Assembly: GCA_963457665.1 (NCBI GenBank)
Contig: OY735215.1
Location: 28,287,597-28,351,596 of the forward strand
Length of the DNA stretch: 64,000 bases
Direction: 5' to 3'
Source: Thysanoteuthis rhombus
Taxonomy: Eukaryota; Mollusca; Cephalopoda; Oegopsida; Thysanoteuthidae
In this document: piece after piece, positions 45,336 through 58,168 of the stretch
Layout of the letters: every line of letters begins with the position of its first letter
Numbering within the stretch: the first letter of the stretch is position 1
Program-made: the position numbers and the translations under genes
The notes under the pieces: generated by a model
Told to the model about the DNA's origin: nothing
What the model saw: the letters and a program-made list of their open reading frames with translations, nothing else
Database searches by the model: none

Positions 45336-45431
45336 GATTTATGCAAAAATATGCAAACAGTGTCTTTATTCAATGTTACGGAATATATACAAAACAGGTT
45401 CTCTGATCAAGACACCATGCTGAATATTTTA

Positions 45432-45895
45432 AAACTAGCATAGTACCCATAAAAAATGACAGAATTATTTAATAATGGATAAATTATATTCATTCTAATT
45501 TAAAAATAATCATTAAAACATAGAAACACATACCTTGGATGAAATTTATTTTTGTTTATTTTCTACATCTCTTCATATTTTCTATATTTTTAAGAATTTT
45601 AAAACAATAAGGCAACAGAATTGGGTAAAAAATAAATTTCTCAGTTGATATGAGAAAAAAAAACTTTCATTTTATTTATGAAAACTCAGAGATGCCTATA
45701 TTTAGCGGAATTGTTTTCCATGCTATTACTGAGACAGCAGTAGTAGTAGTAATACTAGTAGTGATGTAGACACGGACACATAGACACTACAGAGCTTTGC
45801 TTCCCCCATTTCCTCACTTTCGGTTTGCTTTAGCATGACAGAAACCCATAAACCAAAAAGTAACATAGGCTTTTTTATGAGGAATGAGTGAGAAA
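45432..45895. repeat. Dispersed repeat family F, copy 2
   Basis: Aligned with 5219-5660. Begins aaactagcatagtaccc and ends near aaaaagtaacataggc. Confidence 0.7.
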
Positions 45896-46167
45896 ATAAT
45901 CTATTGCTTTTGCTTGGAGAAGATATATTTTTACTTATCAAGAAGCAGCCAATTCTTAAACAATGAACTATCTGTTCAATTTTACTTGATAGAGTTGAAC
46001 TTTTGGAGGACTCAAGAGATTGCACACACACACACTGTCAGTTGTTTTGTTTTGTTTTTTTTTAAAGCTAGCATGTTTGCTATTACACTACGAGTACAAG
46101 TTCACAGCATTCAATCTATCCCCCCTCTCTTCTCTCCACAATCATAACTGGCTAAATATTTTTGTTA

Positions 46168-46172
46168 TACAT

Positions 46173-46203
<31 letters not shown>
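46168..46203. repeat. Poly-A run
   Basis: About 36 consecutive A, possibly the tail of a retroposed sequence, but no recognised body precedes it. Confidence 0.8.
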
Positions 46204-46694
46204 CGCTTACAGAATTTCAGAAAGAAGAGATAGATCAATAGATAGATCAATCATTCCTACGAGTACACTTTCATATAGATGCATTATATAAATAAAGACC
46301 CCTCTCCCCAATAATTGATTTCTCGATCAATGAATTCTCCAATATATCATTGCCAGCAAATCACAGAACAAAATGCCACAATTGTTGAATCGGGGTCAGC
46401 CATGCAGAATAATCTTTACAACGGCTCATATACGAGACGATGGGAGGGATGAGGATGGCTGGCAAAGATGAGAAGTTTACAACAACACGAGCCACAAATG
46501 AAGCGAATAGAGATATAAGCCATGTATAAACCACTGCCGCAGTTTCTCGAGCCAGAGCAAATTACATCGAACAAACAATAGGCACCTCAACACATAGCTG
46601 AGGTTAGCAAACTCGTCTCAACGACCATTATTGCATTTGATCCTCACTAGGTGGTCATACTTTTAGCCCAGAACCAGACTAAGCCTAATAAATA

Positions 46695-46870
46695 CACAGC
46701 GGCCTGCCTCATAGCTAAAATAGTTACACATTTACCACGAGTGCCAGACATTGGTATTTGAACACAGATAAGGGCCAGTATTTTGAATGCTGGTTTCCGA
46801 GGTAGGCAGGCCTTCCCAATTCAAAGGGTGGTATTATACCAATCTTCCCACCTTAGGTACCCCGCACCTA
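46695..46870. repeat. Dispersed repeat family C, copy 1
   Basis: ctaaaatagttacacattta, then gaatgctggtttccgaggta and ggcaggccttcccaattcaa parallel 59350-59480 (ccaaaatagttgcatacttc, aaatgatagttttcaaggca, ggctttccctacttaa). Confidence 0.6.
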
Positions 46871-47631
46871 GCCTTGTGCCACACAATGTTGAAGAAACAT
46901 CTAGGAGGCTGATGAAAAAGACGGAATTAGCCGATAACTTCACCTACATGTCTTTCCTGTTCAATTATGTAATGCAAACTAATTTCTCAAAGAGTTTCAT
47001 ACTATAAAGATGACGTCATTGTCTGCAGTTGTAAAAGCCAGGAAAATCTCATTCACTTCATTTTTTGTGACACATACGTCCCACCAACACTTCTCAAAGA
47101 GATCTACCGAACATTTATATCCAAGCAGTCATAGAAACCTCAGGATATATATATCCCGGAAATCTCTAAAAACTAAGTAAATTTTCATAGTCTTTAATCA
47201 CATATCCAAGGTTTTGATTATGAACATGGTTTTAGGGCATATCGACTGCTACAGAATGGTCTTTAATGTCGAACACTTTCCAACTGGATTTTCAGTTATC
47301 AAATGACGAGCAACATCTAATGTTTTTCTTCTTTCCAAAGAATTTCAAAAGAATATAACAACATTGATCCGAGCTTACTTTTGAGAAGATTACATGAGGT
47401 TGGATTGATAAGTGTAGCCTGACACAGATATTAGCTGAACTTTGATGCAAAACTTTCACCATATAATGTTTGATCTAAGAGATTAATGGAGAAGCGTTAG
47501 ATTAACGGCATTGAGAAGCAAGGAGATTATTTTGAAAAATGAATAATCGTCACATAAAATAGATGCTTTTTCTTATCCTTAGCCTATAGACTTGAGGATG
47601 TACCAGTGCATGCACACATATACATTATAAG

Positions 47632-47862
47632 TGGCATTACATTATATTGAAACTATTTGAAATGATCTCCCGTTATTACACAGGGAATGTATCATTTGCA
47701 GGAATCGGTCGCAGGTTAGATTCCTGCAGCGGCCCAATTTTTTGTAATTGTTTATTCTATTCGTGTTGTCTAGGCCAAATGATACATCCAATGTGTAATA
47801 ACAGGAGATCATTTCAAATAGACTTTCAATATGATATAATGCAATTTATAATTATTTCTGTC
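47632..47862. mobile_element. Palindromic MITE (family P) with a tRNA-like core, copy at 47.7 kb
   Basis: The arms of about 65-70 bp are inverted: ctatttgaaatgatctccc with gttattacaca on the left; the right arm reversed reads ctatttgaaatgatctcctg with ttattacaca. Between them ggtcgcaggttagattcctg (47708-47727) resembles a tRNA T-arm and B box. The right end runs into (AT)n. Confidence 0.8.
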
Positions 47863-47864
47863 AG

Positions 47865-47917
<53 letters not shown>
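47865..47917. repeat. (AT)n microsatellite
   Basis: About 50 bp of AT attached to the right end of the palindromic MITE. Confidence 0.95.
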
Positions 47918-47920
<3 letters not shown>

Positions 47921-47994
47921 CATACACCACAAGGATTGATGTACTGTATGTTGTGATAGATTCCTTTCTTCACCATGATTAAAACTAACTGCAA

Positions 47995-48383
47995 TTTGTG
48001 CCACAGTAACTCTTTCATTGGCTCATCCTTGGTGGGAAATTCCATTCACTTCTCTCACCGATAAGTCCTGGCCGCCCAATGCAGTTGGTGATGTTTTTCC
48101 TCTCTCAGACAATTGTTGATAGTTATTCTCTACAAACTGAACGTGGGTGCCCCACAAGCCATGCAGTTTTCAAAATGCTCTGGTCTAGTCTTTTGACTAT
48201 AACAATTTGGTCTTCATCAAATCTTCCTTCTTGCCCATAACTGCAGTATTCAACCCATCAAAATGACATACTCGAGGCAGATTTACCTGCTTAGATGATT
48301 CTGACCTTAACATACGCAGTTGTTATGAGACAGTAGGTGTCACTCTTGCAGCATTTCGCTGGTCATAATGTTTTGGCTCAAAA

Positions 48384-48426
<43 letters not shown>

Positions 48427-48545
48427 CTTGTGCATAAAGAATCATCATTTCCACAAGTACCTGGCAGTGGGTGATCTCAATCAATTTAATGGAACTGGCC
48501 CAAGGCATTTTCCTTAATGGTTATCATTCATCTGCCCACCATTCA
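47995..48545 (-). mobile_element. Tc1-like transposase N-terminal fragment split by (AT)n
   Basis: The minus strand around 48230-48140 reads GRFDEDQIVIVKRLDQSILK then TAWLVGHPRSV, matching the helix-turn-helix part of Tc1 transposases (DxxQIVxxRRLGQSISKTAxLVGCSxS). Downstream, cctactgtctcataac-type and tgtggcacaaattgcag sequence matches the same family. The frame is broken. An (AT)n run at 48389-48421 interrupts the 5' non-coding part. Different lineage from the copy at 28018-29513. Confidence 0.7.
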
Positions 48546-50074
48546 GCTCGGATTTGTCTCGGTTAACAATCAGTTGATACTGAGACGCATAAAGAAAAGA
48601 GAATGGAAAGAAAAAAAGTAAAGAAAAAAAACAAAAACAAGGAAACCAATGTTCTTTATCTGTTTCAACGCCCACACAGAGAAGTATGGACAGTCTGGAC
48701 TATTTTTTTATCTTATGAAGAAGAGCAAAACCTTCTTGAAAGAACAATTTAAAAATTTATCTTCTCTTTTCAGGAGAGTCCTTCCCAGTCTTTTCATGAA
48801 AATCCGAGAAAGATTTTGCACTAAACATAGATTTGATAAAATCAACCTCCCTCTAACCATTGTCAAGTTCCGCTTTATACACATATTTCAAAGAGCAAAA
48901 TTCCATCATCATCATTATCATAATTATTGTTGCTGATTTTTTTCCCTTCACAAAAATTATTGGCTGGTATTGCTTGAGGCCAAGTGATCCTTCAAATCCA
49001 GGAGAAAAAAAAAAAAAAAAAAAAAATTCACTATTCCCATTGTCTTTAGAGTATTTAACTAAATCTTGACTTTGATGAATTTTTTCTTCCTTTGGTCCTG
49101 GGGAACAAATTTTCTCACTATACTTCCTCATTGCAATAAAAAGTGTTTTAGAGCTTCCCTTACATTTTGCAGGGTTTGAATGAATGAATGAATGGCTTTG
49201 TTTTGCAGACAAAGATTGTTAGGAGAGATTGGCGGGGTCTATGAGCGGATTTTTCCTCCAGCCTGAGCAATGGATTCTTAAGGTAAGGCCAGATTGTCCA
49301 GGGCCAAACCCATCCTTTAATCCAAAGCTTAGCATCTTATGGTCCACTAAGATGGCATGGAAGGGAGCAAGATTCCAAGGTCGTAAGGTTGACAGGGGTG
49401 TCCTGCTCCTGGAAGATATGCACTCACTGTAGGGGGTCTGCTAACCCTCTGTAGGAGTATTCTAACAATAGAGCTTGCCTGGTACTATATGTATTTTGGT
49501 GGGTATTTCTTGCTGTGATTATATTGTTTCATTTTTTTCCTTTGAATTCCTTTGTTTTTATGTTCCTGTTAGGTATCTGAGGATGGAGTAACTTAGTCGG
49601 CAGCTAAACGCTAATGTGTGAGCTAGTGTACTGCATGAATGTAACATTCACAATGTCATTCTCCATGTCTCATGCAGGTACTTTTGGCAGAACATCACAT
49701 CAACAACAATCCAGATTAGGCTCCTTGCAATTTCTGGATTTTCCCAAAGTTAAGAACGAGATTAAGGAGAATGAGACAAAGCTGCCAATGACTTTTATCT
49801 AGCAAGGCTTACTGAGCCAGTCTAGCAGATCATAACTACTGTGTAATGAATTTGATCCTAACTTGATGCCTTACAATTGTGGCTTTGAGTCAGACTAAGC
49901 TGAGCTCAGTAAAATCCAAGTTTACTTGAACAACAAATATAACAAATCAGATCATCCTATGACCTTAGACGGCAAAAAGGGATTACATGGTACCAGCAAT
50001 ACGTAAGAGGTTGTGCTGGGTTACATGGTATCAGTTACATGCAACAGGTTATGCTGGGTTACATGGTACCAGCG

Positions 50075-50185
50075 ACACTTTCCCAATGGCATTAGTTGGA
50101 AGTGAATACAAACTGCTTCAGCCAGAATTTGACCTCAGTTACAGGATTCTATTTTCCATACTGTTAACCATTAGGCTAACTTCAC
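50075..50185 (-). repeat. SINE family B, minus-strand copy
   Basis: The minus strand has tagcctaatggttaacag (A box), gaggtcaaattctgg (B box) and cactaatgcc-like sequence (caactaatgccattgggaaa), shared with 62630-62995 and 24005-24300. Confidence 0.65.
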
Positions 50186-50867
50186 ATTCCAATAACAAAT
50201 ATAAATTATTGATTCAAATTGTAAATACATTCAGTTAAAGAAATGGGTCTTGGGAACTAGGTATAGGGTAAGGGTGTATCTAAGATGAGTACTCAGAGAC
50301 TATAGAAGGGTCCATCAGGGATAAGTGAAAATGAACTCGTACACCTGGGATTTCTGAAGCACTGTAACACCATGGCCCCCCCATGGATAATTTTTTTAAA
50401 ATATGGCCTATTTGGGGGCAATTTTGAGACAATATAACCTCCACTGAAATAAGGAGGTAAGATTATAAACCATACCCCTGTAGCTACCCTTTCAACTTCT
50501 GCATACATTATAGTATTCAAAACCTCTTTCACACATCTAGTGCAAGATATATTTTTGAAATTAAGAAATTAAAGAGAATAGCAACAAATAGCCAAGTAAA
50601 ACAGGACTAAATATGTGAATAAACAAGAAAAATATCCAGAGAGTGTATACTTCTGCCAGTGTCAGAGGAGTAACTGCACATGGACCCCCCCCCCCCCCCC
50701 CCGCCATATATAATCACCCCTTCCAAAGCCTATAGTGCACTCATCCGCAAAATTTAATTGAAATTCCTGGAGAAGTTTGAGATATTGAGTGGACAGTCAC
50801 GAATATTGACATAAATGTATGAATAAGAAAATTGAAAAAAAAAAAAAATATGGTAGAAAATATCTCC

Positions 50868-51078
50868 CAAATAAATACATAGGAAAAAAAAGAAGAAAAG
50901 TAAAAAAAAAAAGGGGGGGGGGGAGAAAAAGAAGAAGAAAAAAAGAAAAAGGAAAAAGAAAAAAAGAAAAAAAGGGGGGAGAAAAAGAAAAAGAAAAAGA
51001 AGAAAAAAAGAAAAAGAAAAAAGGAAAAAGAAAAAAGAAAAAAAAGAAAAAGAAAAAAGAAAAAGAAAAAAAAATGGA
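50868..51078. repeat. Polypurine (GAAAAA)n-type tract
   Basis: About 200 bp of gaaaaagaaaaa-like sequence with g-runs, pure purine on the plus strand. Confidence 0.9.
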
Positions 51079-51744
51079 AATAAATGGAAAAATCCAGGAT
51101 CCACATCAAAATTTAACTATTTATTCCTTACCCCAATGTTCAGCCCTCCCACATGATTTCATCAAGTACTTTTGGAGATATCATCCGGACAGACTGATGG
51201 AAAGACCCAACCAAACATATATACCTGTCCAACTTCATAAATATATATGACACACAAAGTTACAAAAATTAATGTGCATGCATACTTAAATAAATATTTT
51301 TATGTCCAGAGCCTTGAGATAGAGCCAAGTACAAAATAAATAAAATAAAAATCACCTATACTCTGTTCTACTTACACGGCCATTACACACAAGACTTAAC
51401 CCATCTCATTTGCAACTATTCCAATGGAAGGACAAACAAGTCACCAACAACCACTAGTGAATACCAAATACCAAAATGTTAACAAGACCACACTTTGGAA
51501 ATGTGACATTTGCCCTCCTCCCATCTCTTTGTCCTACACCTTCACACAGATTGCTACCTTCCTAAAAGCAATCAATGTGAGTAATAATTGTCCCTTTACT
51601 GTAAACTATCCATCAGGGCCGAGAGGGAGAGTAAGGAACTGAAGATCTGAGCAGGTTTGTAGACAAAATGGAGGGTGGAAAGTATGGTTGCTGTCTATAA
51701 TTAAGGAACAGAAAATGACCACGATAAGTGCAAGATATATGGGA

Positions 51745-52140
51745 CACACAAGTGAGAGACAGCACAATGAGGCAGAGACAAGAGACAGCACAACGAGAGA
51801 CAGAGAGCGAGAGAGACAGCACAACAAGAGAGGCACAGAGATAGAGACAGCACAACGAGAGAGGCACAACACAACAAGAGAGGCACAGAGATAGAGACAG
51901 CACAACGAGAGACAGAGAGCGAAAGAGCACAAGAGAGGCACAGAGATAGAGACAGCACAACAAGAGAGGCACAGAGATAGAGACAGCACAACAAGAGAGG
52001 CACAGAGAGAGGGACAGCACAACAAGAGAGGGACAGAGAGAGGGACAGCACAACAAGAGAGGGACAGAGAGAGGGACAGCACAACAAGAGAGGGACAGAG
52101 AAAGGGACAGAGAAAGGGACAGCACAATGAGGGAAAAAGA
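51745..52140. repeat. 31-bp tandem repeat
   Basis: Units of agggacagcacaacaagaga plus gggacagagag, 31 bp apart in the regular part (about 51990-52100), shorter and mixed before it. Purine/AC-rich. Confidence 0.9.
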
Positions 52141-52319
52141 CAATGTAGAGAGGGGAGAGGGAGAGGGAGAGAGATTCGGTAGAGAGAGAAAGAGACAATA
52201 GAGGGAGAGACGATGGGGGCAAGAGAGATGAGGGAGGGAAAGATAAATAAGTGAGACGGAGAGGTTCGGAAGAGAAGGAGAAGGAGACGGTTTGGTCTGG
52301 AAGAGGTTGAACTGACTAG

Positions 52320-52605
52320 ACGACGGGGTCAAAACACTCGGACAAGACGACGAGGCGAAGAGGTCGAAACACTCGGACAAGAAAGACGACAAGGTCAAAA
52401 CACTCGGACAAGAAAGACGACAAGGTCAAAACACACAGACAAGACGGCAAATTCAAAATCCACAGACAAGACGGCAAATTCAAAATCCACAGACAAGACG
52501 GCAAATTCAAAATCCACAGACAAGACGGCAAATTCAAAATCCACAGACTAGATGGCAAATTCAAAATCCACAGACAAGACGGCAAATTCAAAACACACAG
52601 ACAAG
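52320..52605. repeat. 27-bp tandem repeat
   Basis: cacagacaagacggcaaatt plus caaaatc, 27 bp apart, about six good units, preceded by related actcggacaagaaagacgac units. Confidence 0.9.
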
Positions 52606-53282
52606 ATGAGAGGGGATAAATAAGAGAGAGAAAAGATATGAAGAGGAAAATAAAATGAGTGAAAGAAACAGGAAAGAACGCAGAGAAAAAAATGCCCGCA
52701 AAGAACAAAAAAAAAAGCCAGGAGATATAGAGTAGACTGAGGGAGAAAATAAATGAATGAAGAGTTCTATCAACAAGAGAATTAAGTGAAAGTAAAAATG
52801 ATCATTTCATTTTTCTTTTTCAATTGGATGAACAGTTTTGATCATTGTATCACATAGAATTGAGGCATTTTGAAGAAATCCTCATTCCCTGACTGTACAT
52901 AAATACTTAAAGGAGATGGAGTAGCAAGAGAAGAGGGAAGGACTAAAAGGGCAAAGAATATTATAGAAATCAGTGAATCTTATAAGTTGACAGAAAACAT
53001 AGTTTTGAAATGCTCAAACTGGAGGTACATCGTGGATTAGCAATTTCATGAGAGGTACAAACAGACTATTCACAATGATATCCAAACATCTCATGGTTAT
53101 CAGCTTCAATGTGCTGGTCTCAAAATGTGTATGGAAGAGAAAAAAAAATAAGGTTTTTTTTATCAAAGATATTAAAATAACTCATTTCTTGCCACTATCA
53201 TAAAGGATAGACTTCAAAGAAATGCTTATTCATCTCACTAAAGAGAATGATTATCAGATTTGCACTGTATTGGAGCAAAGTG

Positions 53283-53318
<36 letters not shown>

Positions 53319-54038
53319 GGTGGGTAAATCCTTGAATACAAGATAAAATCAGCAATCCAACATACTCAGGTCAGTCAAAAAATGGCTAAAAATTTCATGT
53401 ATGTGAATACAGCGTCAATGCATATTAGCGAACAATAATACCGATTGCTTCAACTCAATTCATTACGATGGTTATGCATGGAATGTTATGTAGGTAGTGT
53501 ATGGTACGTATTGCATAAAATACTTTTAAAATCATTTTTTCAGGTCGGTTAGTCATAACCGAGTGAAAATTTCACTTTTGAACCTGAAAATAATGATCGA
53601 TAGGTTAAAGATGAAAGAAATTCATCAAGTGCCATAAACAATGTATTCATGAAAAAAAGGACATTATGGCATCATAACAGACAGACTCAGCTTATATTCA
53701 AGTCAGTTGATTTTCTGAAATTTTATGCTCTATTCCAAACTTGTTTTATTCTCACGTTTGACTTATATTCAAAAATATGCAATATTAAGGCAGCAATTTT
53801 TCTTTCCAACAGATTTCATTGAACACAGATAAAGTTTGTCAAGTAAACTTTTATACTAATTCTTCTTGTTCATTGAGTTTTCCATGGAGTGCATTCAACC
53901 ATCACTTTTCATTATCAACATTTGATTTTAATGTCCCATGATTACAGTAATGGTAGTAGTAATAAGTTACAGTATTGATGGGGGACTTGTATAGTTTATA
54001 TATGTAAGGTGTGTCACGTGGTAATATCATAATTTCGG

Positions 54039-54102
<64 letters not shown>

Positions 54103-55480
54103 CTCAACAGTTACAAGGTACCAAGCTAAATTCCTAAAGCCAGAATTAGTACAGTTTGGGTTTCTGAAACTCAAAAGTATCAAACTTGGTAATATCTGAA
54201 ACCTGGCTACTTTTAAGAATTAAAAAATGATTTATAAAAATGTCTGAACACCATTCAAAATTCTGGGCCAGGTGTGTTTACTGCACTCTGGTATCAGACA
54301 ATGCAACTTACAGTGATCCCAATGACCCATCATATCCAACAATACTTAATCCAACTACAACCTCAAGTGTGTGGTAACTGATTATCAATTATTAAATGAT
54401 TTATTTCTTATTTACCCAGTAGAAATAACATTAGGCCTAGTCTTTGCTACATCCAAAACTTGTGGATTTCCTCAACTTGGGACATCCTCGGTCAACTAAT
54501 CCGAGATGCTCAACCTGTACTAACTAATAGATAGATTACATAGTTTTTCACAGATTGGGGAAGGAAGATTTCAACTCAGACCATACAAATATACAAATAG
54601 ACTGAAAAACAAACATAAAATAGATCTGATTTCTGTTTTTCCATAGGGAGCTTATAGTAATCCACATGAATCTTATGCAGTTAAAGATGAGGGGAAAATA
54701 TATTGTTAAGCCATTGTTGATCAAGGTGCATAGGGGTCAGTATAAGATAAATAAATTGGGATTTTTTTTCATACATACCTCGCATCGCTGATATCTTTTG
54801 ATAGCTAAATCATTGTCTTGATTTGCTGCAGCCAAAAATCAAACTGTCTGATGGTCGATCCAATATGAAAAGAGAAATAAGGAAAAATTTGTTTTAACAA
54901 TACATACACATTTTGTAACTGGTTTCACTCCATCTTATTCTTTCTTTATTAGGAGAAACCTCTTCTTTTTTTGTACTAGTTTTACTACATCTTTATTATT
55001 GTTGCTTATTGGATGAAGCATTTTCACAATTATTTTATCACTAGTTTTACTACATCTTCTTATTGTTGCTTTTCATCACAACATAATAAGTTGATACCCT
55101 CTTGAACTGCTACAGCAAACAGCAAGAAATCAGGAAAAAAGAATTAACAGGTCAAGCAAAGATCAGCATCACTTTTTCTTTTTGTGGTACTAAGCTTTAC
55201 TTGGTCAAATCGCAGGGTACTCTATTTGATTTCATAATCAGTTCTGTAAATGTCACCTGTACTAGCTCTCTTCTCTATAAGTACTGAAATGCTGATTTCA
55301 CTCATCTGGAAAAATATGTATACAATACAAGACACTGTTTATGAGAATCCATAAAGGTGGTAACTGCTTGTGAAGCAATAAGCCTAATTTGTGCCCTCCC
55401 TACCAATAAGGTACAAAAAATTATGAAAAATTGTATATTTGATATGTCATGTTTATAAGTGGAATAAATCATGATTACTT
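52606..55480. other. Gene-free stretch
   Basis: (AT)n at about 53286-53316 and 54041-54101; otherwise AT-rich sequence with no recognised exon, paired ends or shared repeat. Confidence 0.6.
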
Positions 55481-55481
55481 G

Positions 55482-55690
55482 GTCCAATCGCGGGCCACTA
55501 ATATTCACTCGGTCCAATCGCGGGCCACTAATATTCACTCGGTCCAATCGCGGGCCACTAATATTCACTCGGTCCAATCGCGGGCCACTAATATTCACTC
55601 GGTCCAATCGCGGGCCACTAATATTCACTCGGTCCAATCGCGGGCCACTAATATTCACTCGGTCCAATTGCGTGCCACTAATCTTTAAAT
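55482..55690. repeat. 30-bp tandem repeat, about seven units
   Basis: Exact 30-bp units of cggtccaatcgcgggccact plus aatattcact; the last units diverge. Because 30 is a multiple of 3, frames stay open on both strands. Confidence 0.97.
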
Positions 55691-56518
55691 GGTCCGATCA
55701 TGTTATACTAATTTTTACTTGTCTAGGTTAGGTTATTACAACATTCAAAGTGATCTTCAGTATATTTTGAATAGTGCCAATCTTAACTTGGTCTCATTGA
55801 GTGATACTAATTTTTACTTTGTTACATTGAGTGGTACTGATCTCTATTAGAGAATCTTACTGGTGCTAATGTTTACTTCATCTGAAGTGACTTCGCATGA
55901 GGCTTGACCTCACTTGTCACTCCTTGGGAGCCTATCTTTCAAACACTTCTACTTAACCACTTCAGCCAAGTCTCATCAGAAGCAATTTTTTTTTTTTTTT
56001 TTAAATTTCTGATTCTATGCTGTCGGCTCTAGCATTCAAAATAGATATCAACCCTGGGTGTTGGATGATAAAAAGCAACAAATAGATAGAGTAAAGCTAG
56101 AAATTGTTAAAATTATCATAATTTTCTCATCGTATATACATTGATGGAAAATAAAATTGCAACACCCTGAAGAACAATGCCAAGTTTGACTGCAGAGCAA
56201 TGTTTTTTTTTTTGCTTAACCAACTGCCCCATTTCGGTCAATCGATAAGTTATAATCAATCAAGAATTAATGATTGCATTTCTATTTTGAGATGATAGCA
56301 AACATTTTAATTGCCACTATTTGCAGAAAAATCATATAAGAAATGGAGGAGGTGCAGATATTGTAAGCAATCAAGCCGCCCCGACAGCTGCTACTGCTGC
56401 TTTCGATGGAAGAGAAGCATTGGCTTAAAGATAAAATTTCCTGACCTACATCTTTGTTTATTTCTTTTTTATTAGTAGATTGATTTCTAAAAACTGTGTT
56501 AAATGGTTTCAGCCCAGC
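55691..56518. other. Flank of the 30-bp array, decayed units then nothing
   Basis: To about 55880, spaced gtggtactaatttttacttg-like phrases look like strongly decayed relatives of the 30-bp unit. The rest shows no feature. Confidence 0.5.
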
Positions 56519-56519
56519 A

Positions 56520-56705
<186 letters not shown>

Positions 56706-57064
56706 AGGGAGGGAGAGGTAGGCCTCTGTCAAGGTTCATAAAGGATATAGCAGCTTCCTTTTTACAGCTACTAATGTCACCATTTCAAGTGATTCATTAA
56801 ATTTTTTTTTTTTTTCCAAAAATTCTCGGCAGTTCTTGATATGCATAGGTGGCCACAAGATTCATCATCTGCGACATCCCCTCAACCTGCACAAAATCTC
56901 TTGTGCCGCTTCAGTTAGCATACGAAAAAAAAAAAACAGTAGTCATTTCACCAAAAATGAATATGGATACATTGCCTTATTTTTTAGTCCACCACATTTA
57001 CAATCCGTCAGAAGAAAACATGTTCTGAAACAAAGTGTGACTGCGAACGGGAGACACAAGTAGA

Positions 57065-57180
57065 ATTAACTTTCAGGAGTTGTTTGAGCTCGCCCTTTGG
57101 TCAATGTATACCATGTTGTTTGTAAATACAAATACGTGTTGTGGTTTTACTTACATAAGCCCAGTTCCGTTATTTCAGTA
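57065..57180. repeat. Dispersed repeat family H, copy 3
   Basis: aactttcaggagttgtttga, then ttggtcaatgtataccatgt and agcccagttccgtta, aligned with 2500-2612. Confidence 0.65.
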
Positions 57181-57202
57181 GCCATACTTTGTATAAATAT
57201 CT

Positions 57203-57312
57203 TAGTGGAAAGTAGATTTGCTACACAAACACATTTATGTTTCTGCCCTGTTTGGGCCTCTTCAGGGCAGAAACATAAACATGTTCATGTAGTGAATCTA
57301 CTTTCTACTATA
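57203..57312 (-). repeat. Near-perfect hairpin with a hammerhead-like core
   Basis: Arms of about 48 nt with about seven mismatches and a 12-nt loop (57251-57262 region). On the minus strand it contains ctgaaga, gccc aaaca gggc and gaaac in hammerhead order, but the same bases also pair as the long hairpin, so the two folds compete. Possibly an end-to-end inverted pair of the terminal repeats described at 31225-31765. Confidence 0.55.
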
Positions 57313-58136
57313 TTTCCAGCTCTACCCTAAATCAACTTGACACCTAGTTTAAAGTTGAATGTATTGAGCACTCTATAAAATAAATCCATTACATATCAGA
57401 CATTATATCATATTATACTACATCGCAAACCTGATTTGTACTATGTGTGTGTATATACATTTAAATATATATATATATATATATATAACACATCAAAAGT
57501 TCAAGGAATATAAAGCTGAAACTAGCTTTTTCAAAGAAAGAAAAATTGATAGAAAAATGAATTTTTTTTTCCTTGGATTTTTTTCTTCTCCGAGTAACTT
57601 GACAGATGAATAAATTGGTCCATTTGTTAAAATTCACAAAATTATTGGGTAGAACCTCATGTCCATTGATATAAAAGACATATACTCTATAAGGCAGGGT
57701 GGAAAAAGAAATGAAGTCGTTTGAGAATGATTTATAGAGAGGATGACATAGGCACAAGGGAAGTAAAAAAAGTACAGTATTGACAGGAACAAAAAAATTC
57801 TTTTGATTTCAAAGACAAGTCAAAGTGGCACAAAATTTCAGGATTTCTGGAAATAAAGAATACAATTAAACTTGGTAAAGCAACCCCCCCCGCATTGCTT
57901 AAAATAGTGGTCTTCTGATTGGGAAATTTGACTAATCTCCAGTTGTCTCACCTCCCAACTATTACAGAGGAGTGAGTAGAGATTGACCCTAGAAAATTAA
58001 TTAGGGGTGGGAATTTTTCCAAAATCAATAACCAGTGGGGCAGGGGTGGCAAAGAGGCTTCCAAGAGTATACATACAACTTGTTTTTGGTTGATTAGTTT
58101 TCAAATATTAATAATTATTTACTCAAATTATTTGTG

Positions 58137-58168
<32 letters not shown>

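Larger units (their letters stand above)
48546..51600. other. Gene-free stretch with one SINE copy and a purine tract
   Basis: Includes aatg repeats near 49178, three loose copies of ggttacatggtaccag at 49982-50070, a c-homopolymer at 50685-50702, the SINE B copy at 50075-50185 and the purine tract at 50868-51075. Open frames of 60-140 codons look accidental. Confidence 0.55.

Noticed and set aside
50741-51250. Phe-rich minus-strand and Lys-rich plus-strand frames
   Set aside because: Translations of a polypurine tract.
51606-52398. Minus-strand Ser/Leu/Cys-rich frames up to 261 codons
   Set aside because: Products of the 31-bp and neighbouring tandem repeats.
55482-55690. CRISPR array
   Set aside because: Units are contiguous without unique spacers, and the genome is eukaryotic.
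55302-55731. Repeating peptide frames (NISGPRLDRV type)
   Set aside because: The 30-bp tandem unit is a multiple of 3, so frames remain open without selection.
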